64,000 nucleotides of DNA, taken from contig OY821517.1 of assembly GCA_963682025.1 (NCBI GenBank), positions 341,420,196-341,484,195 on the forward strand, read 5' to 3'. Of this stretch, positions 20,474 through 33,800 are shown piece by piece. The position numbers and the translations under genes are program-made. Position 1 is the stretch's first letter, and every line of letters begins with the position of its first letter. Source of the DNA: Cordilura impudica. Its lineage: Eukaryota; Arthropoda; Insecta; Diptera; Scathophagidae. Below the pieces are notes generated by a model. That model was given only the letters and a program-made list of their open reading frames with translations, was not told the DNA's origin and did no database searches.

Positions 20474-23128
20474 TGTTTAGTTTAGTTTAGTTTATTAAAT
20501 TTGAATTTCTAATACAACAAGATACAATATCTTATAAATTACAGTATTAGAATCAGACAAGTTAAACAGACATTGTATATAAATAAATTAATTCTACTTA
20601 AAATAAAATTTCATATATAACAAAATCTTAAAATTTTTAAACAATATTAAAAACATGCTACATATTATGATGAATTAAATTACTTTAAGATATCGGCATT
20701 TAATAAAAATTAAGACAAAAAATTACGAAAAATGTTGAAACAATAATTTCCTAAAATGTATTGCGCTGCTAGTGCGTTGAATATTCCAGGGTAGTTGGTT
20801 CCAGAGACGAATAGTTAAAATAAAGAATTGACACTCAGAAGCATGATCACGGTGTCGGAATTGTATTATGGAGTTTCCTCTAGTCGATCTTGCAAACTGT
20901 AAACGTTGAAAAAGATAATTTGGTTCCCTAGTCATAATAATCTTGTGTAGAAATATGAGATTTTTTAACTTAGGGTAATTACAAAAGGAGATGTTCAATA
21001 CACGACATGAGTACTGGGACACATGATCAAATTTTCTAAGGCTGAAAATGTAGCGTATGATGTTATTGAAAGTTGTACATAGCTTTCCATAATCTTTCAA
21101 GTTACATCCGATAAAAAGCACAGATGCGTATAATAGAGTCGGCAATAGATAAGTTTGTAGTGTAGTGAAGTATTGAGTGGCCCACAGACTCCGTAGCATG
21201 CTATATATTCTCACACACGATTGGTTAATATAATTCGACCAGGTAAGATATTTGTTAAAAGTAACACCGAGATTCCTTGCCGCATCAACAATATCAATTT
21301 TTGCCCCGCCAAGAAAAATATTTATGTCATTTTCTATTATCTTCATAGTTCAATTCTTGAACTTAAGAAGCAATGGTATCCGTAGAACTACTGAGATACA
21401 ACTGTACATCATCAGCATACATCTGAATATTCGAAAAGTTTATTTGAAGTGGAAGATCATTGACATATAAAGAGTATAACAGTGGACCAAGGATGGATCC
21501 CTGTGGGACACCTCTTGAGACAAGCAAAGGTCGTGAAATTGATCCATCATTGGCAATAGATTGAAATCTGTTAGACAGATAGGACGACATTAATTTAACA
21601 GAGGGCGAAGAGAAATTAAAAAATTTCGCTAGCTTGAAGCAAAGAATTGTATGGTGCACTGTGTCAAATGCTTTTGAACAGAAACGATAATTCAGAAACG
21701 ATAATAACACAGCTACGTCGAGGCCTAAATCCAGATTGACGATCAGTCAGCAGGTTGTTATCATTAACATATTGATAAATTTGTTTGTGCACAAGGTGTT
21801 CGAAAACTTTGGATAAGTACGGCAGAATTGCAATTGGACGGAAATCATTATCTGATTTAGGTACCGGGACAATTTTAGCATATTTCCAGTCTGTTGGATA
21901 ATTGCTGGTAGTAATGATAGTGTTAAACAGATGTGTGAAAGTTTGAATTATCCAAGGTAAAACTATTTTTACGAACCTGGGATTTATGTCATCTAAGCCG
22001 ACTGCATTAGACCTAACGGCATTAAAACCTGCGGCTACGTCCAACACATTAAAGCATTGGAAATTAAATTGATTATTCATTGCGTTTAAAGGAGGGTTTT
22101 GATCATAGAAGTCAACCTGTACGGAAGGAAGAGGAATATTAACAAAGTTTTTATTCAGCAAGTCAACGTAAGCATCTACTGCATTGGAATTTGATCTACC
22201 TATACCAATATCATGTATCTGTTTCCATGTCTTTTTACTGTCAGTTGCTGCGTTAAATTTATCAGTGTAATAAGAAGATTTGTCACTTCTTATTTTCGAA
22301 ACAACAGCTTTTCTAGCTGTACGATATTCATGTTTGAGCTCTGGAGTCCTGTAACGCTTCCACCTGTTATGGAGACTATCACGATGATCAATTAACAATT
22401 TAGTTTCATGCGTAAACCATAGTCGTACCCTGCCTCTGATAACCTTATTCCTGATGGGAAAATGTTTGTTATAAATCTGTAAAGCATGTTGATGAATAAA
22501 GGCTAATTGTTCATCTACCGATGGTAAAAAGTAGATTGGGTCCCATGCAATATTATCAAGGTCATGTTTTAAAGCCAAGAAATTAATATTCTTAAAGTCC
22601 CGAAAAGTAAACTTTTTGGGCTAATATTCATTAGCAAACTCATAGGATATAAAAACAAGATCGTGCTTAGAGAAAGCAGATGCAGCCAGTTGTTCACAAC
22701 ATAAAACTTTCCTCCGATTACTAACAAAAAATAGGTCCAGCAAGGTACTGTTGGAGGTTGTGAAGTGTGTGGGTCTAGAAGTATTGACCGTAGATAAATT
22801 AAATATAGACATGGCGTTAGTTCCATCCGTTATATTGTCAAGCAAATTGCTATTAACATCACCAGCTATAACTACGTCAGAGTACGAAACCGAAAGGAGC
22901 TCTAATTTAGAGATGAAAGTGTCTATTTTCATATGCTTATCCGGTCTACATACACATCCAAGCATCATCCTTTCACCGTGATAATTGACATTAATAAATA
23001 CATATTCAACCTCATCAGCAACATTATACGAACTAATAAGTTTGCTCGAAATGCTATCTCTAATATAGATCGCAACACCTCCAGCATGCCTACTTCTGTC
23101 AGAACGAAAGATACGGTATCCTTTTAGT
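20474..23128 (-). mobile_element. Non-LTR retrotransposon (LINE), 5'-truncated and internally deleted
   Basis: The minus strand runs from within the endonuclease domain (23128) to a tail of tandem TAAAC/CTAAA repeats at 20474-20495. It interrupts a GTCY element. Its 3' end (TCTTGTTGTA ... AATAAA-rich tail) resembles that of the LINE fragment ending near 41190, suggesting related families. The clade is not resolved; the protein has the endonuclease-RT plan of the CR1/Jockey group. Confidence 0.85.
20723..23127 (-). pseudogene. LINE ORF2 (APE endonuclease and reverse transcriptase), broken
   Basis: Endonuclease part: FRSDRSRHAGGVAIYIRDSI, then VIAGDVNSNLLD, TLLDLFFVSN and SKHDLVF. A single in-frame TAG near 22621 separates it from the linker (KHDLDNIAWDP). 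RT part: FRPIAILPYLSKVFEHLV, RQSGFRPRRSC, then a deletion/frameshift near 21700 at a duplicated TTATCGTTTCTG, then SKAFDTVHHTIL, RGVPQGSILGPLLY and the catalytic YADD. A further stop lies at ~21363 with loss of roughly 50 residues before the C-terminal region (LGVTFNKYLTW ... RLWNQLPWNIQ) ending at 20723. Confidence 0.85.
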
Positions 23129-23130
23129 TC

Positions 23131-23740
23131 CTTTAGATGTCCGCCTGTCCATCCGATTGTGTGTCTATGTAAACCTTCTATTGATAAATTTTAGTATATA
23201 AGCTTTTATCGACAACAAACGATATCGAAGTCAGAGAAAATAGGTGCACGTTCAGACCTAGCCCGTATAAATAACCCCTATCAGACCGGCTGAAATGGTC
23301 GTAAGTGCCAGATTATCATATATATATATATATATATATCGATACAGTTCGGTGTATGTGTATCTATTATATCCATTAATCAGTAGTCCCAATATAAACC
23401 CCGTAGGACCATTTTAGGCTATAGCCGCCATATAAATCTACTTCTCGATTTTCACTTGAAACTATTAAAAGACAAAAATAATGCACAGATTTTTCTTTAA
23501 TTTAGTTTAAAAATGTTTTTTGCGCAAAGGAAGCGACTTTACTAAATATGATCACTATCGCTAAATTTTTTTGATCTAGGCCGGATATAAAGATATCATC
23601 CGATATGAACTTTTTCATATCTGCAGGCCACAAATTAATAATAATGCCACTCAAATTTGATTTATGCTAGTTTTCCATATCCAACTATGACTTAGAAAAG
23701 TTGGATCTTAGACCCTTTCTAATAGACTTTAACTTTCTTA
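23131..23740 (+). repeat. GTCY element, right part (split by a LINE)
   Basis: It resumes with GATGTCCGCCTGTCCATCCG and follows the family order to ACTTTAACTTTCTTATTTG, more diverged than other copies. It contains a (TA)n run at ~23322-23338. Confidence 0.8.
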
Positions 23741-25889
23741 TTTGATTCTACAGTATTTTAAAGGAATTCTATTTTGTGTCATGTTACAGATATAATATTT
23801 TTAGTTGTATAACATTATAAATAGATATCAAAAGGGTTCAGTTAAGTCTCAGAAAGGCGTGTCTCAACCAACATTGCAATTCAAACTTGCGTCTTTAGAA
23901 ACATAATAGAGTTTTGTAAGTCTGTGGGCACAAGCGATGCCAATTTAGCACTTTTCGCATTAAATTTTCATTTAGAAAGTGCTAATAATTAAATAAGTTA
24001 TTCGTAATAATTTAAATTTAATTATATTGGCTCTAAAACTTAAATAGCAAAATCATAAAATTAGACTTTTGGCTATAAAATCTTTATTTTTCAAGCTAGA
24101 AACGTGAAATGTTGCGAGGTGATGAATTGCGTTGTGAAAAATAAGTAGAAACAAATATAAATTAACAAAATTGAGTTTATGATTTTTTAAAATACTGTCC
24201 GTGAAGATCAATTTCCACTAATTTTTTTTAATCGCGTTAGCCTTGTAATATACATAATGGAATATATTTTCCATACATAATCAATATTTAATAATTATTT
24301 TACTATAAAATGGATTGTAAAGGAAAAGTACGTGAAAAAATTATAAGAATTTTTTAAAAAAAAAAAGCGAAACCATGTTTTAAAATAATCGCTTATGAGG
24401 CAAAAGTTTATCGGAAAAAAAATCAAATATTTCGGAATGAAAAGCAGCTCAAAAATCAATTGCCAGAGTCTTTCGCAAAAAGAGTGAAAAAGGAGACCAC
24501 GGCTGAAATCGTATAATGTACAGGAGGTGCCGTATTTGGCCCCTGGTCGGTGCTTGGCCCCATGTAAGGGGCGCCTGCAAGTCCTGGCAGTTAGATTAAA
24601 TACACTACAGGTAGGATCCCGGTAATCAAAACTAAAATGGAAAAGTTAGTAAGTTAGTTACAAGGCAGGGAGTAATGACCCCAGTGTCGGAGGTTTTCGG
24701 TAGTGCGCGAGCAGGCTACCAGTCGTCGAAATCCACCGACTGTAATGATACCCCGGAAAGCTTGGTTAGGCTACGACCAGCAACAAATAAAAGAAGCAAA
24801 GTTCCTTTCTCAGGAGCACGGTGATAAAGAGAATACCCGCAACAGGATCCAAAGCTTCAGTTTGTACTGAAACTTCAATAAGAGGTGCGGTAAAAATTTG
24901 AGATTTTTTTAAGCAATTGCAATTACATGAAGGACAGGAATAATACATATCACGTCATTAAAGAGCAAGTGTGCATATTAAAAGTAACATACAACAAGGG
25001 TCGCGAAGAGATGACTTCGAAGTTATCAATACAAAAGATAGAACAGGAGACACAAAAAACTCCAAAAACCCACACAGAAGAACAGGAGGTGGTATAGAAA
25101 GGATCTTTGTTGTTTATTATTTTTAATTTAATAAAACCATTTAATAGTTTTGTTATTTAATTTCTTTGCAAGAGCTAACTAGAGCTCTCTAGATGTAAAG
25201 CAAAGAATGTCTATTGAACAGAATTGGGCCAAATTTATACCATTAATATGCTTACGCTGCAATTCATATACAGTAGGTTGTATGTTAACAGAAAGCATGC
25301 TTGTAACTCAATTGTATGTACAAAGCAATGATTATTACTCAACACCAAAAGGGTTGACTGTTAACGCACAAACATTCAATAAAGCAAAACATTGTCGATC
25401 GTTCGTTGCTTGTGTGCAATTTGATATCTTTATATTTCGATAATCAAAAATGCTTTGGTTGATTCATGCTACAGTGGCAAGAGAACAAGAGATTCAGTAT
25501 AATACCCGTATTTGATTCATTTACTCATATCTCCTAGAATGTATAAGCCATAAATAAGGAAGTGAGCAAATTAGAAGAAGAAACCCGTAATAGGTTATGT
25601 TAAGTAGATCGGAGTTCCCTAAGGAAGTTGCGAATAGCTCTTTAGTTCCTAAGGGTTATAATAAGGACTCGTGGATGTGTGTACAGGAAGATGCAAGTGA
25701 TTCTTTAGATCCTGAAGAAACAATAAAGACTCGTGAGGAACTGTACGAAAAAAGCATAAAAATAAACCAAGGAAGAATCACCAGATTAAATTTTAATATC
25801 AGCCAAAGGAGAAACGACGCGCCCTGACAGACAAGGTGGATCCAGATTTAAAAGACTTAGGTGAATGTGTCTTCCGCATTCGAAAAAAC
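23741..25889. other. Unassigned stretch with a GC-richer block at 24520-24900
   Basis: Mostly AT-rich. The block 24520-24900 is clearly richer in G and C (GGCCCCTGGTCGGTGC, GGGGCGCCTGCAAG, CCGACTGTAATGATACCCCGG) and may be the 5' part of a retroelement, but no coding motif supports this. A 76-codon open frame at 25597-25827 is rich in charged residues and matches nothing I know. Confidence 0.35.
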
Positions 25890-26475
25890 ATATATGGAGT
25901 AAATCTTATTTAAAATACTCCACGAGACGGAACTGAATACAGAACGAGTCACTGTGTGGTGCGCAGTTACATCAAGGTGCATTGTGTGGCCATACTTCTT
26001 TGAAGAAAACGGTGTAACAGTGACTGTTAATGGGCAACGTTATTTATAGATGTTATGGCGGAGCTCCAACCAAAAATTCCCAAACGAATTAATGTCCAGG
26101 AATTCCACTTTCCGCTGGCCCCCCAAATTCACTTGACCTGACTGTACCAGACTTTTTTTTATGGGGTTATGTCAAGCAAGAGCTGTACAAAAAGAAGCCA
26201 AGGAATTTGACTGAATTGAAGCAGTCCATTAAAAAAATAATTGATGCGATCCCGACTTCAACCCTTCAGGCCGCACTGAATAATTTTCTGATCAGTTGTC
26301 ACATATGCGTGGATGAGCATGTAGTCCATTTATGGTCTATCATCTTCAAAAACAGTTCGTTAATAAAATTAAATTGAATTTTGTATACAATAAAAAAAAA
26401 ATTAAGTACATCGATTAAAAAAAGTTAATTGAATTTTCTATTGTAGCACAATTTGTGTGCCACCCTGTGCATCAA
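25890..26475 (+). mobile_element. DD41D-like mariner, 3' fragment
   Basis: The plus strand reads ERVTVWCAVTSRCIVWPYFF, VTVTVNGQRY, then, after a frame change and loss of the second catalytic region, PDFFLWGYVKQELYKKKP and a C-terminal helical region. The conserved pieces match the transposases at 18388-19473 and 49131-50088, but it is a third, more divergent member. The 3' end is probably near GTGCCACCCTGTGC (~26460-26475). Confidence 0.7.
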
Positions 26476-27578
26476 TAAATGATGATAATCCATAAGCGAT
26501 AACGATATGGTATAGGATGTTTTTTATCAATCTTTATATGATCTGAAAGCCTTTTACATCTCGAGGTGGTCAACTTTGGTTGTTTTTATAACTTACCCTG
26601 CGTTGCAACAGAGTGTCTCCAAATTTAATATTTTAAACTACTTTATCCTTGACAACAATTGCCCAAATATAGTGTTTCAATCTGATCAATAGTTTGGAAG
26701 TTGTATATTTATTACCACTTTTTTTCTGTTCGGAACGGCTGTGTGCTCTTTAGTTTCGGGCTCATATTCATACATCTATTAATTTCGCGTGTCACAATCT
26801 TATAGACGTTTTAGGAAACACCGCCAATGAATTTATTATCATTTCTTTGGACCAATGGCTACGAGTCTTTTTTTTTTTTGGCGATTATTAAATTATGCGT
26901 TAATCAAGCGAGGAAATCTCTTTGACAGCGAAAAGTTCATGCTACGTTTAATGTACGTAAGTGGAATTAATGCCCAAGCATCGATCTTGATGACTTCCCA
27001 CATAGAATAAATGTTTGCTGACACAATTATTAATTTTATACAACTTTCCGAAATTCTTCTTGAAGCGAAGAAACACCAACCAAACACTGGAGCCCGATAT
27101 GATACGTCACCGTATCACTTTTGTTGAATTCATTCACTTAAAAAATCGTAAAAAGAAAACATAGAACAAAAATGTTCAAGATTTAATTACATTTTTTGAT
27201 CAAGATGAATACTTCAAGTCTTCATAAAAAAGGCAAATAGCTCTCACATAAGAAAATGTTCCAAAAACATGTAGCATTAGAAACGTTAGATTTGACGTAT
27301 CTACAACAGTGTTACCATATCTCAAAAAATAAGTAGTAAGCCTCGATATCAAAATGTAATGTCAAAATACGACCTGACCTGACTTAACAATTTGATTTTA
27401 TTTGGCAATTTTGGTGGCTCTCAAGAAATGTTTAAGAATCTCTTAGGTCATACAAAAATATTTGTTAGGTAGTAGATAGATAGTACTTTAGATTTTGTGA
27501 CGTATGAGCTGTTGTTAAAAAAAATATCAAATAATAAATAATTTAAACATTGTTTAACCGTTATTTTATTCGTTGAAG
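26476..27578. other. Upstream intron of Nmdar1 or intergenic, no exon found
   Basis: I looked for the missing amino-terminal exons of Nmdar1 here and found none. A minus-strand stretch at 27087-26895 (WEVIKIDAW ... SMNFSLSKRFPRLINA) faintly resembles the C-terminal end of Tc1-type transposases. Confidence 0.35.
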
Positions 27579-27803
27579 GTTTACGCTGTCGTTGTTTCAC
27601 ACAAACAAACCTCCGGTGATTTGTCACCAGCTGCTGTAAGTTACACAAGTGGATTCTTTCAAATACCTGTCATTGGAATCTCATCACGTGATGCAGCATT
27701 TTCTGATAAAAATATTCATGTTTCCTTTTTGCGTACCGTGCCACCATACTATCATCAGGCTGATGTTTGGTTGGAAATGTTAAGTCATTTTAGTTATACA
27801 AAG
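27579..27803 (+). CDS. Nmdar1: Nmdar1 exon a (amino-terminal domain)
   Basis: First exon seen, 225 bp, phase 0 in and out: [20 protein letters not shown] to HFSYTK. The acceptor is TTCGTTGAAG and the donor GTGAGG. It encodes part of the bilobed amino-terminal domain. Confidence 0.9.
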
Positions 27804-30800
27804 GTGAGGACAATTGCAAAATATTATGAAATCTATTTGACTATTTGTACTACAGCGACACACATCAGAAAAGTCCTTTGAGTATCCACAAATTTCATAA
27901 CATCTCTTTTGGTATGTTTTTATTGGTTTCATTTTTAGGTAATTATTATTCACAGCTCCGATACAGATGGACGTGCCATATTAGGTAGATTTCAGACTAC
28001 CTCACAGTCGTTTTCGGATGACATTGATGTGCGGGCTACCGTGGAAATGATTGTTGAATTTGAGCCAAAATTGGAAAGTTTTGCTGAACATTTAAGTGAT
28101 ATGAAGACAGCACAAAGTCGCGTGTATTTGGTATATGCCAGGTGAATTAAATTATTTAAATTCAGTTAAGCTATTGTCAGTATCATTTCATTCTACGTCT
28201 TGTTTCCAGCACCGAAGATGCTCATGTTATATTTCGTGATGCAGCTACTTACAACATGACTGAGGCTGGTCATGTTTGGATTGTTACAGAACAAGCCTTA
28301 AGTGCCAATAATACCCCTGACGGTGTTTTAGGTTTACAACTAGAACATGTTAATAGTGATAGTCACCATATAAGGGTAAGTTTTTTTTTGTTTACTCACT
28401 TTTATAATTAATCTCTTTAATATTCATGTTTATCTTAATTGGAATGAATTGTTTTTCTTTGCTTGTCCCTTAAGGATTCGGTGTATGTTTTGGCTTCTGC
28501 TATTAAGGAAATGATGAAAAATGAAACAATTACCGAGCCTCCAAAGAATTGCGATGATTCTGGTGTTAATTGGGAATCAGGTAAGTTTTTTTTTTTTTGG
28601 TTTAAGAAAAGTTTTGTGTCCTTTAATAAAGAAAATGGTGTTTGATTAGGATATTCCATGCTTGGAACATTTATATGAAATGATTAATTCCATTACTAAG
28701 ATTCCATATATTTATGAAACGTATATTAATTACCTCGTCTAATATATTATTTTATTTCATAACATTGCGACAGAGCAGAGCCTAAGTATTAAAATCCATG
28801 GTCCTTATGCAACTCTTTCTATTCTATTATATTAAAAATATCACTTCGTTACTATTGGGTTAGGTTAGGTTGTAGAATACTCGGAGGAAGATCAAATGTG
28901 ATACCCTATGTGTACCAGGATTATTCTGCTTTATTTCACAAATTTCCATACATCAGTTGGCATCCCGTTCACAAAGAAATCCGGACTGTCGAAAAACTAT
29001 TTGTCTGCATATAGATGTCGTGTTTCTTGAATAGCTGAGCAATCACATTTCAGTTGGAATACTAATTCTGGTTCTTCTTCGTCATTTTAAGTTCAGCCTT
29101 AGTCGCTAATTTGGACACTAACCTTCATAGCCATTTGGGGTATGATACAATGTCCGGTTGGAATACCCGAAATGGTCCGTAACTTTTCCTTATTCAAATT
29201 AAGTTAGTTCCCCATCCTTTTCTTATCAACTGATGGCCAAAAAGTTTTCGATGTCCTGCAGCTGGATGTATCTGTCGATTTAGTTCTCGTAATGTAATTC
29301 CAATATCGTGTCCCCCGCAGGTTTGGAAATGCACCTTGGACCTAGAACCCAGTTGTGTTTTAAAAGTTCGTTTAGTGATCTTTTGTATTCGATTAGATAT
29401 TTCAATTTTGTATATCCCAAATTAAGGGCCATTCAATTACATATATTTCGGCGTAGAAAACTATCAGTAGTCCAGTAGATGAAATAGTCATCGGTGCTGC
29501 AAAAATGCAGAGTAACTGACTGACCTCTTCCGCAGTCCAATTTCGAACCATCCCATTAGATGGAGACCACTCTAACATCTCAAACTGTATACAGTTCCTA
29601 TTCTTGATATAGATGTCGTGGATGGTATTGGATATCGTCTTCCATTTCATTTAACACAAACATTCCGGATAGCTACAGTTGTTTGTCTGTAGTTATGGCC
29701 AAAGATTTGAACTATTACTTCAGGTCTTATGGAATATTATTAGTCCAAATGTTGTGATAACCTCATCGACAGAACGAAACCTTTTGACGCCAAGCCTACA
29801 GACTTGGGAACAGCGGTCTTAATATGCATTTAACCCAAGATGAGGAAGCAATGAATAAATCATAGAATTTCAAAATATCGGTAATCCAAATTTGCACCTG
29901 TCCATCAAAGAAAAATAGCATATTTCTTTAGAATCCTTGTTGAATATATAAGACAAAGTCAATTAGTCTTTACAAAAAAAAAATTTTTAAACCAACATTT
30001 TCTTTCATCCAGCGATTCTTCAACTTTGATGACCTCCTCATTTGACACGAATCTTTTTCCGCCGAACCATTTCTTTAAATTTGGAAACAGAAAAAAAAAT
30101 GGTAGGAACAAAATCTGGAGAATAAGGTGGATATGGCAACAATTCAAACCTCAACTCATGTATTTTTGCTATCAAAATTTCACAAGTGTGCATCCGAGAT
30201 TTAATCTTCATGGAAGATCACTTTTAATTGCCTAAATTAGCGCGTTTTTCTTGCTTTCTTCGGTTGGCCCAATATTGATGAATAATATTCTCCATAAACG
30301 GTTTTTTCCATTTTTCATGTCGTCAATATAGACAATTCCATTCATATCCCAAAAACCGTGGCCTTGACCTTACCAACCGATTTCAATGTCTTTGCTTTCT
30401 TCGGGTCGGATTCACCTGGTAAAATCTTTTGCGATGATTGACGTTTCATTTCTGCTGGATGGTGATGACTCCATGTGTCATCAAGAGTTATATATTAATA
30501 AAAAATGCATAAGGATCGCGACGAAAACCGGGTGGTTATCAAATATAAAATTTTTCCCCATCTCAAACTCAAACTGATTGAAATAGCTGTCAGAGAATTT
30601 GAGAGTAATCAGATATGAAGTACTTAAATTGCAGAAACGCCATCTCTGTTCAGGGATGGTTAGCTTAAATACAATCCTCTCATCATGATACGGAGAAGAT
30701 ACAATACAAATGGTAAACTCGAAATTTAATTTTGTGTCTTGCAGGTAAACGTTTATTTCACTATTTAATAACACGTAATATTACCGGTGAAACAGGTCAA

Positions 30801-33800
30801 GTGGCATTCGATGATTATGGCGATCGTATTAATGCCGGCTATGATGTCATAAATATGAAACACAAGTTAAAAAAGCAGGTGGTGGGGAAATTTTATTACG
30901 ATGCGGTAAGTAAAATGATATATGTATGAAATATCTCTCCATTTGTCTTAACTGGATTCTACTAAATACTGCCACAGGACAAAGCCACAATGCGTTTAAA
31001 AATCAATGACAGTCAAATAATATGGCCGGGTAAACAGACCAAGAAACCAGAGGGCATAATGATACCCACCCACTTGAAAGTATTAACCATAGAGGAAAAA
31101 CCATTCGTGTATGTAAGACGTTTAACCGATGAAGAGGTCAACTGTGTCGATGATGAAGTGCCATGCCCTCTATATAACACCAGCAATGGAATGGGTAAGT
31201 TAAGGTCAGATTGTAATGCAAACCCCTTCCTAATTGGCTTAAATTTCACATTCTAGAAAATGATTTCTGCTGTCGCGGCTATTGCATAGATCTCCTCAAG
31301 GCCTTATCACAGCGTATTAATTTCACCTACGAATTGGGATTGTCGCCGGATGGTCAATTCGGTCATTACTACTTGAAAAATTCTACTACTGGCACTATGT
31401 CGCTCTCCACGAAAAAAGAATGGACCGGTTTAATTGGTGAAGTGGTCAATGAGCGTGCCGACATGATCGTTGCACCACTAACCATTAATCCCGAACGTGC
31501 CGAATATATAGAATTTTCAAAGCCCTTCAAATATCAAGGCATTACGATACTTGAAAAGAAACCATCACGATCGAGTACTTTAGTGTCGTTCATGCAACCG
31601 TTTAGCAATACACTTTGGATACTGGTAATGGTGTCAGTGCATGTAGTAGCCTTGGTGTTATATCTACTTGACAGGTGAGCTAACATTAAGTCCTCTTAAA
31701 AAAAAGAGAGAAAATTTAAACTTTTGTTTTATTGCTTCTTTCAAAGTTAATTTCCTAATTCAATTTAAAGCTCTGAAAATGAATTCCCTTAACATTAAAA
31801 TACAACGAATTATATCAATGACTTAAACATCCACGTTTAGATTATTGATCAAATTCATATAATATAATTCACTATCAAGAAAAGTTTCCAGATGTGAAGT
31901 CTCCCAATATGCAGTCTGGAGTTTCGTCTTCTCTCACATGGTCAAGTTTAAGCTAGAGCTGTGTTTTCTAGTTCAATTAAGAGAGAGCACTATTTTTAGT
32001 TCAATAAGGTTTGCTGCACTAGTTCGCTCTTCTAGTTGAATAGCTCTTTAAACACTAAACACAATTAAATAGTAATAAAATGGGAGAAAGAAAAGATAAA
32101 ATATTAATAGAAAATAATAAAGTGTGAACGTAATACAACATGTTTGCAAACAAACGGCAGAAAATATTTACAGTTTTATTTAGTCTGGCAACATTGTCTA
32201 GCTATAGATTTAATAACAATAAAGCGCAAAATATATCTGGCAGCAATAAAAAAAGCTGTGGAAGGTAAACAATGAAAATGTAACTACTAGGACGGTCCCA
32301 GAACAACCCGACTTGATGTATAGATGGCGGCAGTAGTTTGAAAAAAGTGGCTTGGCTGAAAAGTGGTAACCTTATAAAATATATGTACCATTTAAGTTTC
32401 TCAGCGAAATATAAACAGGAAAGAAATTGGTCACCGTTTTTTAATTCAGTACTTTCATTTGAAGGGTTTCAATATTAAAACCGAGCCAGATTCTACTCTG
32501 AGGGAACCTGCACCCTCATTAACGACTAAAAAATAATGGGTGACTGAGTTAAAATGAGGCCGTATGAACTACGAAGACAAACACCATAGTGATCGAACGA
32601 TAGAAACGGTTAAGAAAATCCACAACCATCGTCTGAAGGTACGTGAGCTAGCTGAAAGGATAGGCATTTCAAAGTGCTATACATCGCATATTGACCGAAA
32701 ATTTGGAGATTAGATAGCTGTCCGCAAGATGGGTGCCGCCTTGGCGCACAATAAAACAAAAACAGCGTCGTGAAGAAGTTCCAATAGATTATTTGGGGAC
32801 CATAAAGCCAAGGTTGTGCACCACTTTACAGCTGTGACAAAATAATAGCCGCAACAGTCCAAAGAGGTTATGGCGTCTGTGTTTGGGATGCGCATGATAT
32901 AATTATAACCTATACAACTATGTGGTCAGGGTATAATGACTTTGTGCTGACGTTTGTAACTACCAAAAATATTTGACCCAGATCCATCTTTTATTATGCC
33001 GATCGACTCGGAATCTAAGTCGTTTTACCGATGTCAGTCCATTTGTTCGTCAGTCCGCCCATACGTCTGTGGGTCCATGTATGTCTTATAATCAAACTAC
33101 AGTTCGCAAATATGTATGTTAGGGTGGGTCAAATTGTAGGGGGCCGAAAAAATCTCCATGAGCTCATCGCGATTCTGGTACTATGAGCCATAACAAGTGT
33201 ATTTGCCCAAGAAACCATACCTCTAAAATAATACCAGAATCGCGATGAGCCCTTGGAGTAAAAATAATTAACCCACCCTAATGTATATATTTTGATGAAC
33301 TTTGGTATACAAACTTCTATCGATCATAGGATGAACGCTATTGAAATTGGTGAAAATCAGTTCCTGTTCAGAGCTAGTCCCCATACAAATAACCCCTATG
33401 AGATCGACTTAAATTGCCATAATCCCCAAACAATCATACAACTCCCGGGCAAATTGGGTTTGTGTATGTTTTTTTACATCCATTTAGTAGAAAAAAATAA
33501 AAAATAAAGCTGATTCCCGATCTTCACATAAATTTATTAAAAACCAAAAATGTTGCAAATTTGGTTTGTGTACGTTTTTGCAAAAACTAAGGAACCTAAA
33601 AAATACAGTCAGGATCGGTCCATTTTTAGACCTAGTCCCCCATATAAAGATAGCATGCGATACGAAGTTTTTCATATCCAAAGACAAAAATTCAAATTTG
33701 GTTTATGCTTTTTTTCTATTTGTAATTTGTTGAACTGAAGAGATAGGGTCTCTAAACGATTAGTATAGGGTATCGTATAGTCGGTAATTTTCTTCCTTGT

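Noticed and set aside
24520..24900. GC-richer block as an RNA gene or retroelement 5' end
   Set aside because: No tRNA/rRNA structure or coding motif could be identified; kept only as an unassigned stretch.
24960..27578. N-terminal exons of Nmdar1
   Set aside because: No frame with the expected amino-terminal domain sequence and splice sites was found.
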